Below, in pieces: positions 7,025-15,948 of a stretch of 64,000 nucleotides of DNA. Origin of the DNA: Streptomyces sp. DH37 (GTDB lineage: Bacteria > Actinomycetota > Actinomycetes > Streptomycetales > Streptomycetaceae); the NCBI RefSeq assembly GCF_029813835.1, contig NZ_JARVKV010000018.1:1-64000 (forward strand). The letters run 5' to 3'. A program made the translations under genes and the position numbers. Every line of letters begins with the position of its first letter. Position 1 is the first letter of the stretch. A model generated the notes under the pieces. It saw only the letters and a program-made list of their open reading frames with translations. It was not told where the DNA came from and did not search any database.

Positions 7025-9258
7025 CGGCGACCGGGCGCGCCGGCACGCGGGCCCCGGCGGGCCGTGCGGGCCGTGCGAGCGTCTTCGAGCGGATCGCGGC
7101 GTCCGCCCACCGCCGCCGGTGGCGGGCGCTGGCCCTGTGGGCGGCCCTGCTGGTCGGCGTGCAGGCGCTGGCCGGGGCCGTCGGGGAGGACTACCGCAAC
7201 GACTTCTCCCTGCCCGGCACCGAGTCGCAGCAGGCCGCCGAGCTGCTGGAGCGGCACGGCTCCGCGCGGGCGGGCGCCGAGATCCGGATCGTCCTCCACA
7301 GCGCGGGCGGGGACGGGATCCGGTCGGCGGAGAACGAGGAGCGCGTCGGCGCGATGCTGGCCGAGGTCTCCGGACTGCCGCACGTCACCGGGGTGGTCAG
7401 CCCGTACCGCGACGGCTCCGGCGGCTCGATGGTCTCCCGGGACGGCACGGTCGCGTACGCCGTCGTCACCCTCGACGAGCGGGCGGAGAACGTCCCCGCC
7501 GAGGCCACCGAGCGGATCGTGGAGACCGCGAACGAGGCCGAGGGCGGCGGGCTGCGGGTGGAGCTGGGCGGCGACGCCGTACGCGCCACCGAGGAGGGCG
7601 GGGGCGGCGCGGCCGAGGGCGCGGGCCTCCTCGGCGCGCTGGTGATCCTGGTCCTCCTCTTCGGCTCGCCGGTCGCGGCGGCCCTGCCGGTGGTCACCGC
7701 GCTGTTCGCGGTGGGCGGCGCGCTCGGGCTGATCGCGGCGGCCTCGCACCTGGCCCCGGTCGCCGACTTCACCCCGCCGGTGATGATGCTGGTCGGGCTG
7801 GGCGTCGGCATCGACTACGCGCTGCTGGTCTTCTCCCGCTACCGCGCCGAGCTCCTGCGCGGCGCCGACGACGAGGGCGCCACCCGCACCGCGCTGGACG
7901 CGGCGGGCCGCACCGTCTTCTTCGCGGGCTGCACGGTGATCATCGCGCTGCTGGGGCTGGTGGTGCTCGGGCTGGGCTCGCTGCGGGGCGTGGCCCTGGC
8001 CGTCGCCCTGACCGTGCTGGTGACGATGCTGGCCTCGCTGACCCTGCTGCCCGCGCTGCTGGGCGTCTTCGGAGGCCGCATCCGGCGGGGGGTCGAGCGG
8101 CGGCGGGACCGGCGGGCGGCGAAGGGCCGCACCCGCGAGGAGGGCGCCGGCTGGCGCCGCTGGGCGCGGGCGGTGCAGCGGAGGCCGTGGGCCGCGCTGC
8201 TGGTGTCGGCGGCGGCGCTGGGCGCGCTGGCCGCGCCCGCCGCGGACCTGCGGCTGGGCTTCGCCGACGCGGGCAACGGCCCGGAGTCCTCGACCAGCCG
8301 CGCCGCGTACGACCTGCTGGCCGACGGCTTCGGTCCCGGCGTCAACGGCCCGCTGGTGGTCGTCGCCGACGGCGGCGGGCGGCCGGTGGAGGCCGCGGCG
8401 GGCGAGCTGCGCCGCACCCTCGCCGGCACCCCGGGCATCGCGGCGGTGACGCCGCCCGTCCCGGCCGGGGACCCGACGGCGGCCACGGTGGTCGCCTTCC
8501 CGGAGTCGGCGCCGCAGGACGAGGAGACCTCGGAGCTGGTCGCCTCCCTGCGCGACGGCGTCCTGCCGCCGCTGGAGGAGGAGACCGGCGCCCGCTTCCT
8601 GGTCGGCGGCCCGACGGCGGCCACGGAGGACTTCGCGGCCACCGTCCAGGCCCGCATGCCGCTGTTCGCCGCCCTGGTGGTGGGTCTGTCGGCGCTGCTG
8701 CTGACGGTGGTCTTCCGCTCGCTGACGATCCCGCTGAAGGCGGCCGTGCTGAACCTGCTGAGCATCGGCGCCTCGCTGGGCGTGGTCACGCTGGTCTTCC
8801 AGCACGGCCTGCTGGGCGTCGAGCCCGGGCCGGTCGAGGCGTTCATCCCGGTGATGGTCTTCGCCATCGTCTTCGGCCTGTCGATGGACTACGAGGTCTT
8901 CCTGCTCTCCCGCATCCACGAGGAGTGGCGGGCCACCGGCGACCCGGGCCTCGCCGTCCGCGAGGGCCTGGCCCACACGGGCCGGGTCATCACCGCCGCG
9001 GCGGCCATCATGATCGTGGTCTTCGCCGCGTTCGTCCTCAGCCCGGACCGGATGCTCCAGCAGTTCGGCCTGGGGCTGGCGGTCGCCATCGCGCTGGACG
9101 CGGTGGTCATCCGCTGCCTGATCGTCCCGGCGGTCATGCAGCTCCTGGGCCGCCGCGCCTGGTGGCTCCCGCGCCCGCTGCGGCGCGTCCTGCCGGAGGC
9201 GGAGGTGAAGGCGAAGGAGGCGGCAGAGGCGGCGGCGGCCGTCCCGCCGCACCGCTGA
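7021..9258 (+). CDS. MMPL/RND-family membrane exporter
   Basis: 745 residues. Two repeated MMPL halves each consist of one membrane helix, a large extracytoplasmic domain (about residues 60-200 and 420-545) and a block of five helices. Typical segments are visible: GVGIDYALLVFSRYR in the first half and FGLSMDYEVFLLSRIHEEW in the second, the proton-relay regions of this family. Members export lipids, peptides or drugs using the proton gradient. ATG 7021 overlaps the previous stop and matches the family N-terminus. The frame extends about 860 bases further upstream, but that part is antisense-like Arg-rich sequence. The basic linker between halves (about 355-380) is normal for the family. Confidence 0.92.
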   Translation: MTATGRAGTRAPAGRAGRASVFERIAASAHRRRWRALALWAALLVGVQALAGAVGEDYRNDFSLPGTESQQAAELLERHGSARAGAEIRIVLHSAGGDGIRSAENEERVGAMLAEVSGLPHVTGVVSPYRDGSGGSMVSRDGTVAYAVVTLDERAENVPAEATERIVETANEAEGGGLRVELGGDAVRATEEGGGGAAEGAGLLGALVILVLLFGSPVAAALPVVTALFAVGGALGLIAAASHLAPVADFTPPVMMLVGLGVGIDYALLVFSRYRAELLRGADDEGATRTALDAAGRTVFFAGCTVIIALLGLVVLGLGSLRGVALAVALTVLVTMLASLTLLPALLGVFGGRIRRGVERRRDRRAAKGRTREEGAGWRRWARAVQRRPWAALLVSAAALGALAAPAADLRLGFADAGNGPESSTSRAAYDLLADGFGPGVNGPLVVVADGGGRPVEAAAGELRRTLAGTPGIAAVTPPVPAGDPTAATVVAFPESAPQDEETSELVASLRDGVLPPLEEETGARFLVGGPTAATEDFAATVQARMPLFAALVVGLSALLLTVVFRSLTIPLKAAVLNLLSIGASLGVVTLVFQHGLLGVEPGPVEAFIPVMVFAIVFGLSMDYEVFLLSRIHEEWRATGDPGLAVREGLAHTGRVITAAAAIMIVVFAAFVLSPDRMLQQFGLGLAVAIALDAVVIRCLIVPAVMQLLGRRAWWLPRPLRRVLPEAEVKAKEAAEAAAAVPPHR

Positions 9259-9291
9259 CGGCGCGCCGGGACGGCCGGTCCCGCGCGGTCG

Positions 9292-9315
9292 GCGGGCGGC
9301 CGGCGCACCGCCCGC
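9292..9315. terminator. Convergent hairpin between exporter and HAD gene
   Basis: Perfect 8-bp stem GCGGGCGG/CCGCCCGC with an 8-base loop, in the 84-base gap between two converging genes. There is no U tract, as is usual in Streptomyces. A CTCGG pentamer repeat follows at about 9326-9341. Confidence 0.55.
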
Positions 9316-9342
9316 CCGCCGCGCGGCTCGGCTCGGCTCGGC

Positions 9343-10044
9343 TCAGCCGCGCGTGGCCGCGCTCACCGCGGCCAGGACGTCCTGCAGGGACGTCACGACG
9401 TGCTCGGCCCCCGCGGCGCGCAGCAGCCCGGCCTTGCGCTCGTTGCGCGCGAAGCCGAGGAAGGGGACCTCGGCCGCGCGCGCGGCGTGCAGGTCGCCCG
9501 GGGTGTCGCCGATCATCAGGGCGTCCCGGGCGGCGGTCCCGGTCGAGCGCAGCGCCTGGAGCAGGCAGTGCGGATGGGGTTTGAGCAGCCGCAGGTCCGG
9601 GGTGCGGCCGTGGACGCGGCCGTCGAAGTAGGGGGCGAGACGGCGGTCGGCCAGGTAGCGCTCCACCGCGCCGGGCGAGTTGTTGGTGGCCACCGCGACC
9701 CGGCGGCCCGTGGCCACCAGCGTCCAGATCAGGGGGTCGGCGTACGGGGTCGGGCGGGCGGAGCGGACCGCGCGGACCTCCTCGCGGGTCATCAGCTCCT
9801 CGACGCGGGCGGCCAGTTCGCCGTCGGGCCGGTGCGCCGCCACGGCGCGCAGGATGGCGTGGGTGTCGCCCGTCCCGCGGAGTTCGGGGGTCAGCAGCGC
9901 GTCCTCGCCGAGCTCCCCGATCAGCGTCCGCAGCTTCTCGGCGATGACTGCCGAGGGGTGGCCGGCGAACAGCCGGCAGACGGGGCCGTCGAAGTCGAGC
10001 AGGACGCACTCCGCGGCTCTGACGAGACCGGATATGCCGGTCAC
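9343..10044 (-). CDS. HAD-superfamily phosphatase
   Basis: 233 residues, soluble. HAD subfamily IA motifs are visible: motif I LLDFDGPV near residue 15 with the nucleophile and acid-base aspartates, motif II AVATNN near 115, a Lys in LLKPHPH, and motif IV MIGDTPGDLHAAR near 180. The protein resembles phosphoglycolate phosphatase-like hydrolases of small phosphorylated metabolites. Its start overlaps the stop of the upstream gene by four bases, so the two are translationally coupled. The upstream product is a kinase-fold phosphotransferase; a kinase plus phosphatase pair acting on one small molecule is plausible but unproven. Confidence 0.88.
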   Translation of the reverse strand: MTGISGLVRAAECVLLDFDGPVCRLFAGHPSAVIAEKLRTLIGELGEDALLTPELRGTGDTHAILRAVAAHRPDGELAARVEELMTREEVRAVRSARPTPYADPLIWTLVATGRRVAVATNNSPGAVERYLADRRLAPYFDGRVHGRTPDLRLLKPHPHCLLQALRSTGTAARDALMIGDTPGDLHAARAAEVPFLGFARNERKAGLLRAAGAEHVVTSLQDVLAAVSAATRG

Positions 10045-11237
10045 AGCGGCACGTCCGTCGGCAGTGGGGTCATCACCCGACTATCCACGGGGAGCGCGCG
10101 GTTGTTCAACACCTCCTCGTCCCGCGCCCGGCCGGGATCCGTGCGCCCCGGAGCCGTGCGCCCGCGGCCGGCGTGCCAGGCGCGCAGGGCCTCCCCGACG
10201 GCGTCCTCGGAGGGGAGGGCGGCGATCCGCAGCGGGGCGCGGGCCCGCCGCAGGGCCCGGTGGACGCGCGCGGCGGCGCGCGCGTACGCGGTGTCGTCCG
10301 CGTCCGGCGGCAGGGCCAGGGCGGCCCGGAGGGCGTCGGGGTAGACGGACTGGCCGATCTCGAAGTCGACGTAGAGGCCGAGGTCGGCCTCCATCCCGGC
10401 GAGCCGGTCGCCGTGCCCCCGGCGCCTCATCTCCGCGCGCCACAGCCCCTCGAGGCGTTCGCGCTCCTCCTCCACGTACCCCATCCGCACCAGGTGGGTG
10501 GCGAGGTCGTGGAGGGGGTCGCCGTAGAGGGCGATCTCCCAGTCGATGACGGAGAGGCCGCCGCCGTCGCCGAGTTCGATCAGGTTGTCGCGGTGGAGGT
10601 CGGTGTGGAGCAGCCCGAACGGCCGGGACCGCAGCGACCGCGCGTCGGCGAGGAAGCGGTCCATGGCGCGGCGCGGGATGCCGAGGTCGTCGAAGAGCTG
10701 CCCGAACTCCCGCCGGTTGGCCCGGTGCACGCGCTCCTCGGCGAAGTCCGCGAGGCGGCGCAGGAAGCCGGCGCTGTCCCCGTCGGCGGGCCAGTCGGCG
10801 GGCAGTTCGGGGAGGGCGGAGACCGGGACCTCGCTCAGATGGCCGAAAATCGTCGCGATCCGGGAGAGGACCGGCTCGCCGACGCGCGTGCCGCGGGGGG
10901 CGCGCTGCGCGAGCGGGGCGCCCTCGGCGTAGGCGTAGAGCGCGGTGTCGCCCGCGACCGCCAGGCACCGGGGGACCTCCGGCACGTACGCCCGCACCGC
11001 CTCGACCACCGCGGCCTCGTCCCACAGGCGCGGGACGACCTCGACCGTCCTCAGGGAGGTGCGGAACTTCCCCCGCTCGCCCCTCCTCACGCCCGCGGCC
11101 AGCGCCAGCGGGAGGGAGAGGTCCACGACGAGGTTCTCGTTGTGGTGGCCCTGGAGCGTCACACCGTCGCGGCGGCGCAGGTGTCGCTCGAGTTCCCACC
11201 GGAGCAGCCAGGCGGGGACCCGGGGGCGAGATGGCAT
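10041..11237 (-). CDS. Aminoglycoside phosphotransferase-like kinase
   Basis: 398 residues with the APH/choline-kinase fold. The catalytic Brenner motif is HTDLHRDNLIE near residue 215, followed by the metal-binding VIDWEIALYGDP. Family members phosphorylate small alcohols such as aminoglycosides, macrolides, choline or homoserine; the substrate cannot be read. ATG 11237 is chosen over an in-frame ATG 87 bases upstream, because the upstream part is low-complexity and the core begins just after 11237. It is coupled by a 4-base overlap to the HAD phosphatase downstream. Nothing in the context points to antibiotic resistance. Confidence 0.85.
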   Translation of the reverse strand: MPSRPRVPAWLLRWELERHLRRRDGVTLQGHHNENLVVDLSLPLALAAGVRRGERGKFRTSLRTVEVVPRLWDEAAVVEAVRAYVPEVPRCLAVAGDTALYAYAEGAPLAQRAPRGTRVGEPVLSRIATIFGHLSEVPVSALPELPADWPADGDSAGFLRRLADFAEERVHRANRREFGQLFDDLGIPRRAMDRFLADARSLRSRPFGLLHTDLHRDNLIELGDGGGLSVIDWEIALYGDPLHDLATHLVRMGYVEEERERLEGLWRAEMRRRGHGDRLAGMEADLGLYVDFEIGQSVYPDALRAALALPPDADDTAYARAAARVHRALRRARAPLRIAALPSEDAVGEALRAWHAGRGRTAPGRTDPGRARDEEVLNNRALPVDSRVMTPLPTDVPL

Positions 11238-11381
11238 CGAAGGCGGTCCCGGGATGGTTCTGGAGGGCGGAAACGGCCCGAGGTTAGCAGCGGCCCCTCG
11301 AGGGAGGGTCGGCGGATGCCGCACGGCGGCGCCGGTGCGGCGCGGATTTCATACGGCGGGGCGAGCCGCCGGCGGCCGCGG

Positions 11382-12296
11382 TCACTCCAGGACGAGGGGC
11401 CGGGCGATGGACTCCCACAGGGAGTCGAACCACCGCCGGGTCTGCTCGACGAAGGCGGTGCCGTGCTCGCCGTGCAGATCGGGGCCCGCGGCGTGGTGGA
11501 AGAGGCGGGTCGCGATGCCGAGCATGTCGTGGATCTCCATGGTCTCGCCCCTGTAGCGGACCTTCTGCTCCGTGACGTGGTAGTAGCCGAAGAGGGCCTC
11601 GGAGCCGTTGAGCAGGTACACCTTGTGGGTCGGGGTGATGGGCACCGTCCGGAACTCGACCGAGACCTCGGGGACGAGCTCGCGCACCCTGAGCGTCTCC
11701 AGGTGCCCCCGCAGGGCGCTGGCGTAGGTGTGCGTCAGTTCGCGCAGCCGCTCCAAGGGGCGCGGGTCCCGCCCCTCGGGGTCCGAGACCAGGCGCGGGA
11801 GCGCCAGGTCGGCCCCGGCGCTGGGCAGCAGAACCCGGGCCGTGATCGACCGCGGGGAGAGCGCTCCGCTGCTGATGGCGATCGTCGAGGGGGCCAGGGC
11901 GGTGTTGAGGGTCTCCGTGGTCAGGGAGAAGACGTCGACGGTGACGTGCTCGGCGCGGAAGGCCTCGTAGAGCCGGTCGGCCAGTTCGATGTCGGCCTTG
12001 CGCGGGGCCTCGTGGCCGCGGGCGCGTTCGGCGACCGTCGGCGGGGCGCCGCGGCCGGTCCCGGTGAGCAGGCCCTCGCGCCTGAGGGTGTCCAGGGCCT
12101 GGCGCACGGCCGTGCGGTTGGTGTCGAACTCGGCGGCCAGTTCGTGCTGGGTGGGCAGCCGGGAGCCCGGGCGGAGGTCGCCGGAGAGGATGCGGTCGCG
12201 CAGGGCGTCGGCCACACGGTCGCGTGCTGAGGAATGCGCTCCGTTTGTGGCGCGGCTGTCGTGGTTCACGCAGTTGACCGTACAACTTCTGGCCAT
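11382..12296 (-). CDS. GntR-family transcriptional regulator
   Basis: About 304 residues. The N-terminal winged helix spans about residues 22-90 (RVADALRDRILSGDLRPGSRLPTQ is split by the family signature, then EFDTNRTAVRQALDTL). A C-terminal domain of about 200 residues does not look like UTRA or FCD. I have seen similar C-terminal domains in other actinomycete GntR proteins, but no ligand is known. The start is uncertain: ATG 12296 is used, with in-frame TTG 12317 and GTG 12269 as alternatives. It is divergent from the small membrane protein gene at 12461. Several AGTTG/CAACT inverted repeats fill the intergenic region and overlap its own start, which strongly suggests autoregulation. Confidence 0.85.
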   Translation of the reverse strand: MARSCTVNCVNHDSRATNGAHSSARDRVADALRDRILSGDLRPGSRLPTQHELAAEFDTNRTAVRQALDTLRREGLLTGTGRGAPPTVAERARGHEAPRKADIELADRLYEAFRAEHVTVDVFSLTTETLNTALAPSTIAISSGALSPRSITARVLLPSAGADLALPRLVSDPEGRDPRPLERLRELTHTYASALRGHLETLRVRELVPEVSVEFRTVPITPTHKVYLLNGSEALFGYYHVTEQKVRYRGETMEIHDMLGIATRLFHHAAGPDLHGEHGTAFVEQTRRWFDSLWESIARPLVLE

Positions 12297-12412
12297 TGAA
12301 CGGGAGTTGGTTGTCAACCGTTTTGGAATTGCATTCGAACGGGAAGAACTTCAATAAGTTGGTGACCAACTTGGGCAAGTTGTTGATACAGAGCCTCAGT
12401 TGGTCACAAGGT
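12271..12412. promoter_or_regulatory. Cluster of AGTTG/CAACT operators
   Basis: Five related elements lie within about 140 bases: AGTTGACCGTACAACT near 12272-12287; GGTTGTCAACC near 12309-12319; a perfect 17-bp palindrome AAGTTGGTGACCAACTT at 12356-12372; CAAGTTGTTGA near 12376; and CAGTTGGTCACAAG near 12398. They lie between the divergent GntR and small-protein genes and run into the GntR start. This is the expected layout for GntR autoregulation and control of the small-protein promoter. Confidence 0.7.
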
Positions 12413-12460
12413 TCCCGCGCCGCCACTCGTCCCGACGAGCCTCCCGAAGGAGGGACTGCC

Positions 12461-12634
12461 ATGCCCGTCTCCGCTCTCGCGCTCGCTGCCCTGGAACAGC
12501 TCGTGGAGTCCCGCCTCGGGCTGGCCGGCGTCTTCGGCCTGATCATGCTGACCATCGGATACCGCGAGAGGAACGCCACCTACGGCTGCATCGGCGCGCT
12601 GGTGCTGACGCTGCTGGTCCTCCCGGCGGCCTAG
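12461..12634 (+). CDS. Small single-helix membrane protein
   Basis: 57 residues, mostly hydrophobic. A short amphipathic start (AALEQLVESRLG) is followed by one or two membrane segments (about 20-33 and 42-56) split by YRERNATYG. A strong ribosome-binding site GAAGGAGG (12446-12453) precedes ATG 12461 by seven bases, so the gene is real. Similar short proteins are common in Streptomyces, usually annotated as hypothetical. It is divergent from the GntR regulator and is the only gene whose promoter faces the operator cluster from this side. It is therefore the regulator's most likely target. A strong terminator follows. Confidence 0.8.
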   Translation: MPVSALALAALEQLVESRLGLAGVFGLIMLTIGYRERNATYGCIGALVLTLLVLPAA

Positions 12635-12637
12635 GCG

Positions 12638-12684
12638 CCCGTCCCCCCGCCGCCGTCACCCACGCCCGGCGGCGGGGGGACGGG
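12638..12684. terminator. Strong bidirectional hairpin terminator
   Basis: Perfect 18-bp stem CCCGTCCCCCCGCCGCCG with its complement, separated by an 11-base loop. It starts four bases after the small membrane protein stop and lies 49 bases past the end of the converging acetyltransferase gene. Confidence 0.85.
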
Positions 12685-12732
12685 ACCGCACGGACTACAC
12701 GGGCCGCACGGGCCGGGCGGGCCGGGCGGGCG

Positions 12733-13992
12733 TCAGAAGACGTCCGGCGACCAGGGACGGCGGGCCGTCCGCAGCAGGACGTCCGCCAGGGCCGCCGCGC
12801 CGGGGCGCTCCTCGGCGAGCAGGCCCAGCTCCCGCAGCCGCGAGGCGGACTCGTCGCCCAGGTACATCGAGCTCAGCGCTCCGACGCCCATCACGAGGTC
12901 GGCCGGGCGCGCGGTGGGCGCGCAGGTCGCGCCCTCGGGGGAGGCGTCCAGCAGGAAGTGGCCCCCGGCGATGCCCATCGGGTCGTCCAGCTCCAGCACC
13001 AGCGTGCCGGAGACCGGGTAGGCGCGCGTCCGGAGCAGCGCGGGGACGTCCAGCGGGCGCAGCCACAGGAAGTCCGCCTGGGAGACGACCCGGGCGGCGC
13101 GCGGGTTCGGCAGCAGCTGGGGCAGGAGGGAGTCGGGGGCCCGGCGGCCGGAGTGGACGGTGGCGACCCAGTCCAGGGAGAGCACGAAGTGCCACAGGGC
13201 CTGCTCGGCGGCGGCGTCGGCGGCGATCAGATCGCGGACGCGGGCGTTCAGGCGCGGCGCCTTGTTCTCCCAGTGGTCGTCCGCGGTGTACGCCAGCAGC
13301 CCCTGCACCTCGCCGGCGGCGTCGCGGTACACGGCGGTGAAGGTCCGGACGAAGCCGCTGCCGGGCCAGTCGACCGCCCCGGTGGCCAGTTTCCACCAGC
13401 GCTCGGTGCGGTCGGTCATCCCCTGCCGGTCGGGCAGCGCGCGCACCCGCTCGTGCAGCGCGGCGCCCAGGACGCGCGCCTCGGCGGGCTCCACCAGGTC
13501 GATCCGGGCGCCCTCCTCCTCCGGGCGCGACCAGTGCGGGTCCAGCCCGGTGCGGGAGGCGTCCACGGTCCACTCGGTCGTCCAGGTGGCCGGGCCGTAG
13601 CCGTAGCGGCCGTAGATCGGGTACTCGGCGGAGTCCAGCGTGGAGCAGACGTCCCCGCGCTCCCGCCCGTCGGCCAGCGCGTCGCGCATCATCCGCGTCA
13701 GCAGTCCGCGGCGGCGGTGGGTGGGCAGGACGGAGACGTTGGTGACGGCGAGGGAGTCCACCGCCGCCCCGCCGGGGACGGTCAGCCGCTGCGGCAGCGT
13801 ACGGAAGGTGGCGACGCAGCGGCCGTCCTCGAACGCTCCCTGGGTGCGGTCCGGCTCGATCCCGCCGCGCCGGGCGGAGAGCTCCTCCGCGGTGATCTCG
13901 CCGGATTTCAGGAAACCGGCTCGCAGGGCGCGCACCCAGCTCGGGTAGTCGTCCTCGGTGATGGTGCGGATGTCGGGGGCGTTCGCGTTCAT
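12733..13992 (-). CDS. Eis-like GNAT N-acetyltransferase
   Basis: 419 residues. The N-terminal GNAT domain holds the acetyl-CoA loop THRRRGLLTRMMRDAL near residue 90. A second degenerate acetyltransferase domain follows, and the C-terminus resembles a sterol-carrier-like domain (MGIAGGHFLLD, VMGVGALSSMYLG). This three-part layout and length match the Eis family of multi-acetylating enzymes that modify amines, including aminoglycosides and lysine side chains. The true substrate is unknown. ATG 13992 begins the family N-terminus (DIRTITEDDYPSWVRA). The frame stays open far upstream only because it is antisense-like there. The asparaginase gene lies 26 bases upstream on the same strand. Confidence 0.87.
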   Translation of the reverse strand: MNANAPDIRTITEDDYPSWVRALRAGFLKSGEITAEELSARRGGIEPDRTQGAFEDGRCVATFRTLPQRLTVPGGAAVDSLAVTNVSVLPTHRRRGLLTRMMRDALADGRERGDVCSTLDSAEYPIYGRYGYGPATWTTEWTVDASRTGLDPHWSRPEEEGARIDLVEPAEARVLGAALHERVRALPDRQGMTDRTERWWKLATGAVDWPGSGFVRTFTAVYRDAAGEVQGLLAYTADDHWENKAPRLNARVRDLIAADAAAEQALWHFVLSLDWVATVHSGRRAPDSLLPQLLPNPRAARVVSQADFLWLRPLDVPALLRTRAYPVSGTLVLELDDPMGIAGGHFLLDASPEGATCAPTARPADLVMGVGALSSMYLGDESASRLRELGLLAEERPGAAALADVLLRTARRPWSPDVF

Positions 13993-14018
13993 GGGGGATG
14001 ACGTTAGGGCCGCCGGGC

Positions 14019-15014
14019 TCAGAACGTCGCGCGGATTTCGCCCACCCGCCGGCCTCCGCCCAGCAGCGGGGAGTCGCCGATCCGCGCCGGCTCCGGGAGG
14101 TCCACGCCCATCCGCTCCAGCGTCCGGGCCAGGACCGGGCCGAGCGCCCGCAGCCCGCCGTCGTCGATCTTGATCGCCAGCGCGCGGCCGTCGGGCAGGG
14201 CCACCGCCTGGACCGCCTCGGCGCCCACCTTCGCCAGCGCGCCCGGCACCCCGCGCATCAGCCGGGTGTCCTCGCGCCGGGTGCCCGCGACGTACTCGGG
14301 GTGGGCGCGCATGGCGTCGGCGACCCGGCGCTCGGGGGTGCCCGGCCCGGCCAGCACGAAGGAGCGGAAGGCGCGGGCCAGACCGGTGAGGGAGATCGCC
14401 ATCAGCGGCGCGCCGCAGCCGTCGGTGCCGGTGTGCGCGACCGGCTCGCCCGCCGCCGCCTCGATCCGCTCGCGCACCAGCACCTGGAGGGGGTGGCCGG
14501 GGTCGAGGTAGTCGGCGCGCGACCAGCCGTTGACCTTGCAGGCGGCGAGCATCGCGGTGTGCTTGCCCGAGCAGTTCATGGCGGTGCGGGAGCGCCGCGC
14601 GCCCGCCGCCAGGAACCGCTCGGCCTCCTCGCGGTCCAGCGGCAGGTCGGGCGGGCAGCCCAGGTCGTCCTCGGTCAGCCCGTGCTCGGCGAGCATCGTG
14701 CGCACCAGCTCCAGGTGGAAGGGCTCGCCGGAGTGGCTGGCGGCGGCCAGCGCCAGCCGCTCGCCCGACAGCTCCAGACCGGCGTGCAGCACGGCCGCCG
14801 CCTGCATCGGCTTGTTGGACGAGCGGGGGTAGACCGGCGCGGCCACCTCGCCCAGCGACCACTCCACGCCGCCGTCCGGGCCGAGCACCACCACCGAACC
14901 GCGGTGGTGGCCCTCGGTGAACCCCGAGCGTACGACCTCGGCGAGGACCGGCAGGTCGGCGGGCTGCGCGCCGGGTGCGGGGGTGTTCGCGGACGCGGTG
15001 GTGCTGGCGGACAT
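14019..15014 (-). CDS. L-asparaginase, thermolabile AsnII family
   Basis: 331 residues, cytoplasmic. It belongs to the second bacterial asparaginase family (Rhizobium type, PF06089), not the L-asparaginase I/II family. Signatures are RSSNKPMQ near residue 67, ASHSGEPFH near 92, [15 protein letters not shown] near 147 and [13 protein letters not shown] near 195. It hydrolyses asparagine to aspartate and ammonia. The first 20 residues are a Ser/Thr/Ala-rich extension. It lies in a same-strand run with the downstream acetyltransferase gene (26-base gap) and the upstream rsiG-like gene (44-base gap across the strand). glnR is in the same window, but no GlnR box was identified here. Confidence 0.9.
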   Translation of the reverse strand: MSASTTASANTPAPGAQPADLPVLAEVVRSGFTEGHHRGSVVVLGPDGGVEWSLGEVAAPVYPRSSNKPMQAAAVLHAGLELSGERLALAAASHSGEPFHLELVRTMLAEHGLTEDDLGCPPDLPLDREEAERFLAAGARRSRTAMNCSGKHTAMLAACKVNGWSRADYLDPGHPLQVLVRERIEAAAGEPVAHTGTDGCGAPLMAISLTGLARAFRSFVLAGPGTPERRVADAMRAHPEYVAGTRREDTRLMRGVPGALAKVGAEAVQAVALPDGRALAIKIDDGGLRALGPVLARTLERMGVDLPEPARIGDSPLLGGGRRVGEIRATF

Positions 15015-15058
15015 GGGCGGCCTTCCCTGGGGTGGAGGGGGACGACCGTTTCCCGGGG

Positions 15059-15748
15059 TCAGGGCAGCAGGTCGTCCACGTGTGCTTCGCCCTCACGGTA
15101 CCTGCGCGCGATCTCGGCGCTGCACTCGTTCGCCGTCCGCTGCAGCGTCCGACGGCGCCGGGAGATCTGGTGCTCGTACTGGCCCAGCCGCGCCATGGCG
15201 GCGTGCAGCTCGGCGTCGGTGCGGGCGCCGGGGTCGGACAGCTCGACCTCGGCGAGCATCTCCTCGGCCAGCCGCCGGTACCCCTCGCTGCGCGGCGTGC
15301 GCAGCGTCACATGGCGGGCGGAGCGCGCCGGGCCCCCGTCGGCCGGGGGCGCGTCGGCGAGGATCTCCGCCAGCCGGTCGATCAGGGGGACGTCCGCGTC
15401 GCTGCGGCGGGCCAGCTCGGCGCGGAGGATGTCGATGCGGCCCTGGAGCAGCCGCCGTACGTAGCTCAGGTCCGCCTCCTCCTGCTGCGCCTGGCGGCGC
15501 AGCTCGCGCAGCTGGGGCAGGCGCAGGCCGGTCAGCTCCGGCGGCTCGGTGTCGCGCAGGACCGCCGGGAGGGCGTCGTACGCGCCGGCCGGTTCGGGGG
15601 GCGCGGCCTCCCCGCGGGCGGCTTCGTGAGCGGTCTCGCAGGCGGTCTCGCAGGCGGTCTCGTGGGCGGTCTCGTGGGCGGTCGCGGACGCGGCCGCGCG
15701 GGCCGCCGGTACGGCTCCGGGCGTCCGCCCGGTTCCGGCAGTGCTCAT
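15059..15748 (-). CDS. rsiG: RsiG-like c-di-GMP-dependent anti-sigma factor
   Basis: 229 residues. Two long antiparallel helices dominate the C-terminal 150 residues. Each carries the motif described for Streptomyces RsiG, E-x3-S-x2-R-x3-Q-x3-D. Helix one reads [16 protein letters not shown], an exact match. Helix two reads [16 protein letters not shown], matching except that Asn replaces the final Asp. RsiG bound to c-di-GMP sequesters the sporulation sigma factor WhiG; both partners are encoded elsewhere. The N-terminal part is a Pro/Ala-rich tail with a tandem HETA/CETA tetrapeptide repeat (about residues 23-44). ATG 15748 is chosen over an ATG 51 bases upstream as the usual MSTAG-type start. 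Confidence 0.8.
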   Translation of the reverse strand: MSTAGTGRTPGAVPAARAAASATAHETAHETACETACETAHEAARGEAAPPEPAGAYDALPAVLRDTEPPELTGLRLPQLRELRRQAQQEEADLSYVRRLLQGRIDILRAELARRSDADVPLIDRLAEILADAPPADGGPARSARHVTLRTPRSEGYRRLAEEMLAEVELSDPGARTDAELHAAMARLGQYEHQISRRRRTLQRTANECSAEIARRYREGEAHVDDLLP

Positions 15749-15948
15749 GGTCTGTGTGCCCCTCATCCCCTCGCGCCGTGGATCACAACGGAACGCCACG
15801 GTCCGTCACGGATACGCCGCAGGCCGCCGTGCGCACCGTGCGTACCGTGCTGCACGCATCGTGCCACCGCGGGCACCCTCCGTGCAGCGCGGGCCACCCG
15901 TCCGGCGGCGGTCGGCCGGGGCACGACCGGGGCGGCATGATGGTCGGC

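Noticed and set aside
2108..9252. Very long open frames on the strand opposite the phosphatase, cydAB and MMPL genes (for example about 2108-4420 and 6943-9252)
   Set aside because: They are Arg/Gly/Pro- or Gly/Val/His-rich antisense translations produced by high GC. They overlap recognisable genes and have no motifs.
10041..11237. Antibiotic-resistance call for the APH-like kinase
   Set aside because: The Brenner motif only shows the fold. Coupling to a HAD phosphatase and lack of resistance context make a housekeeping small-molecule kinase as likely.
14917..15948. Long frame upstream of dtd
   Set aside because: It overlaps asparaginase and rsiG on the other strand and is Arg/Ala/Gly-rich. 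The real Dtd start is ATG 15949.
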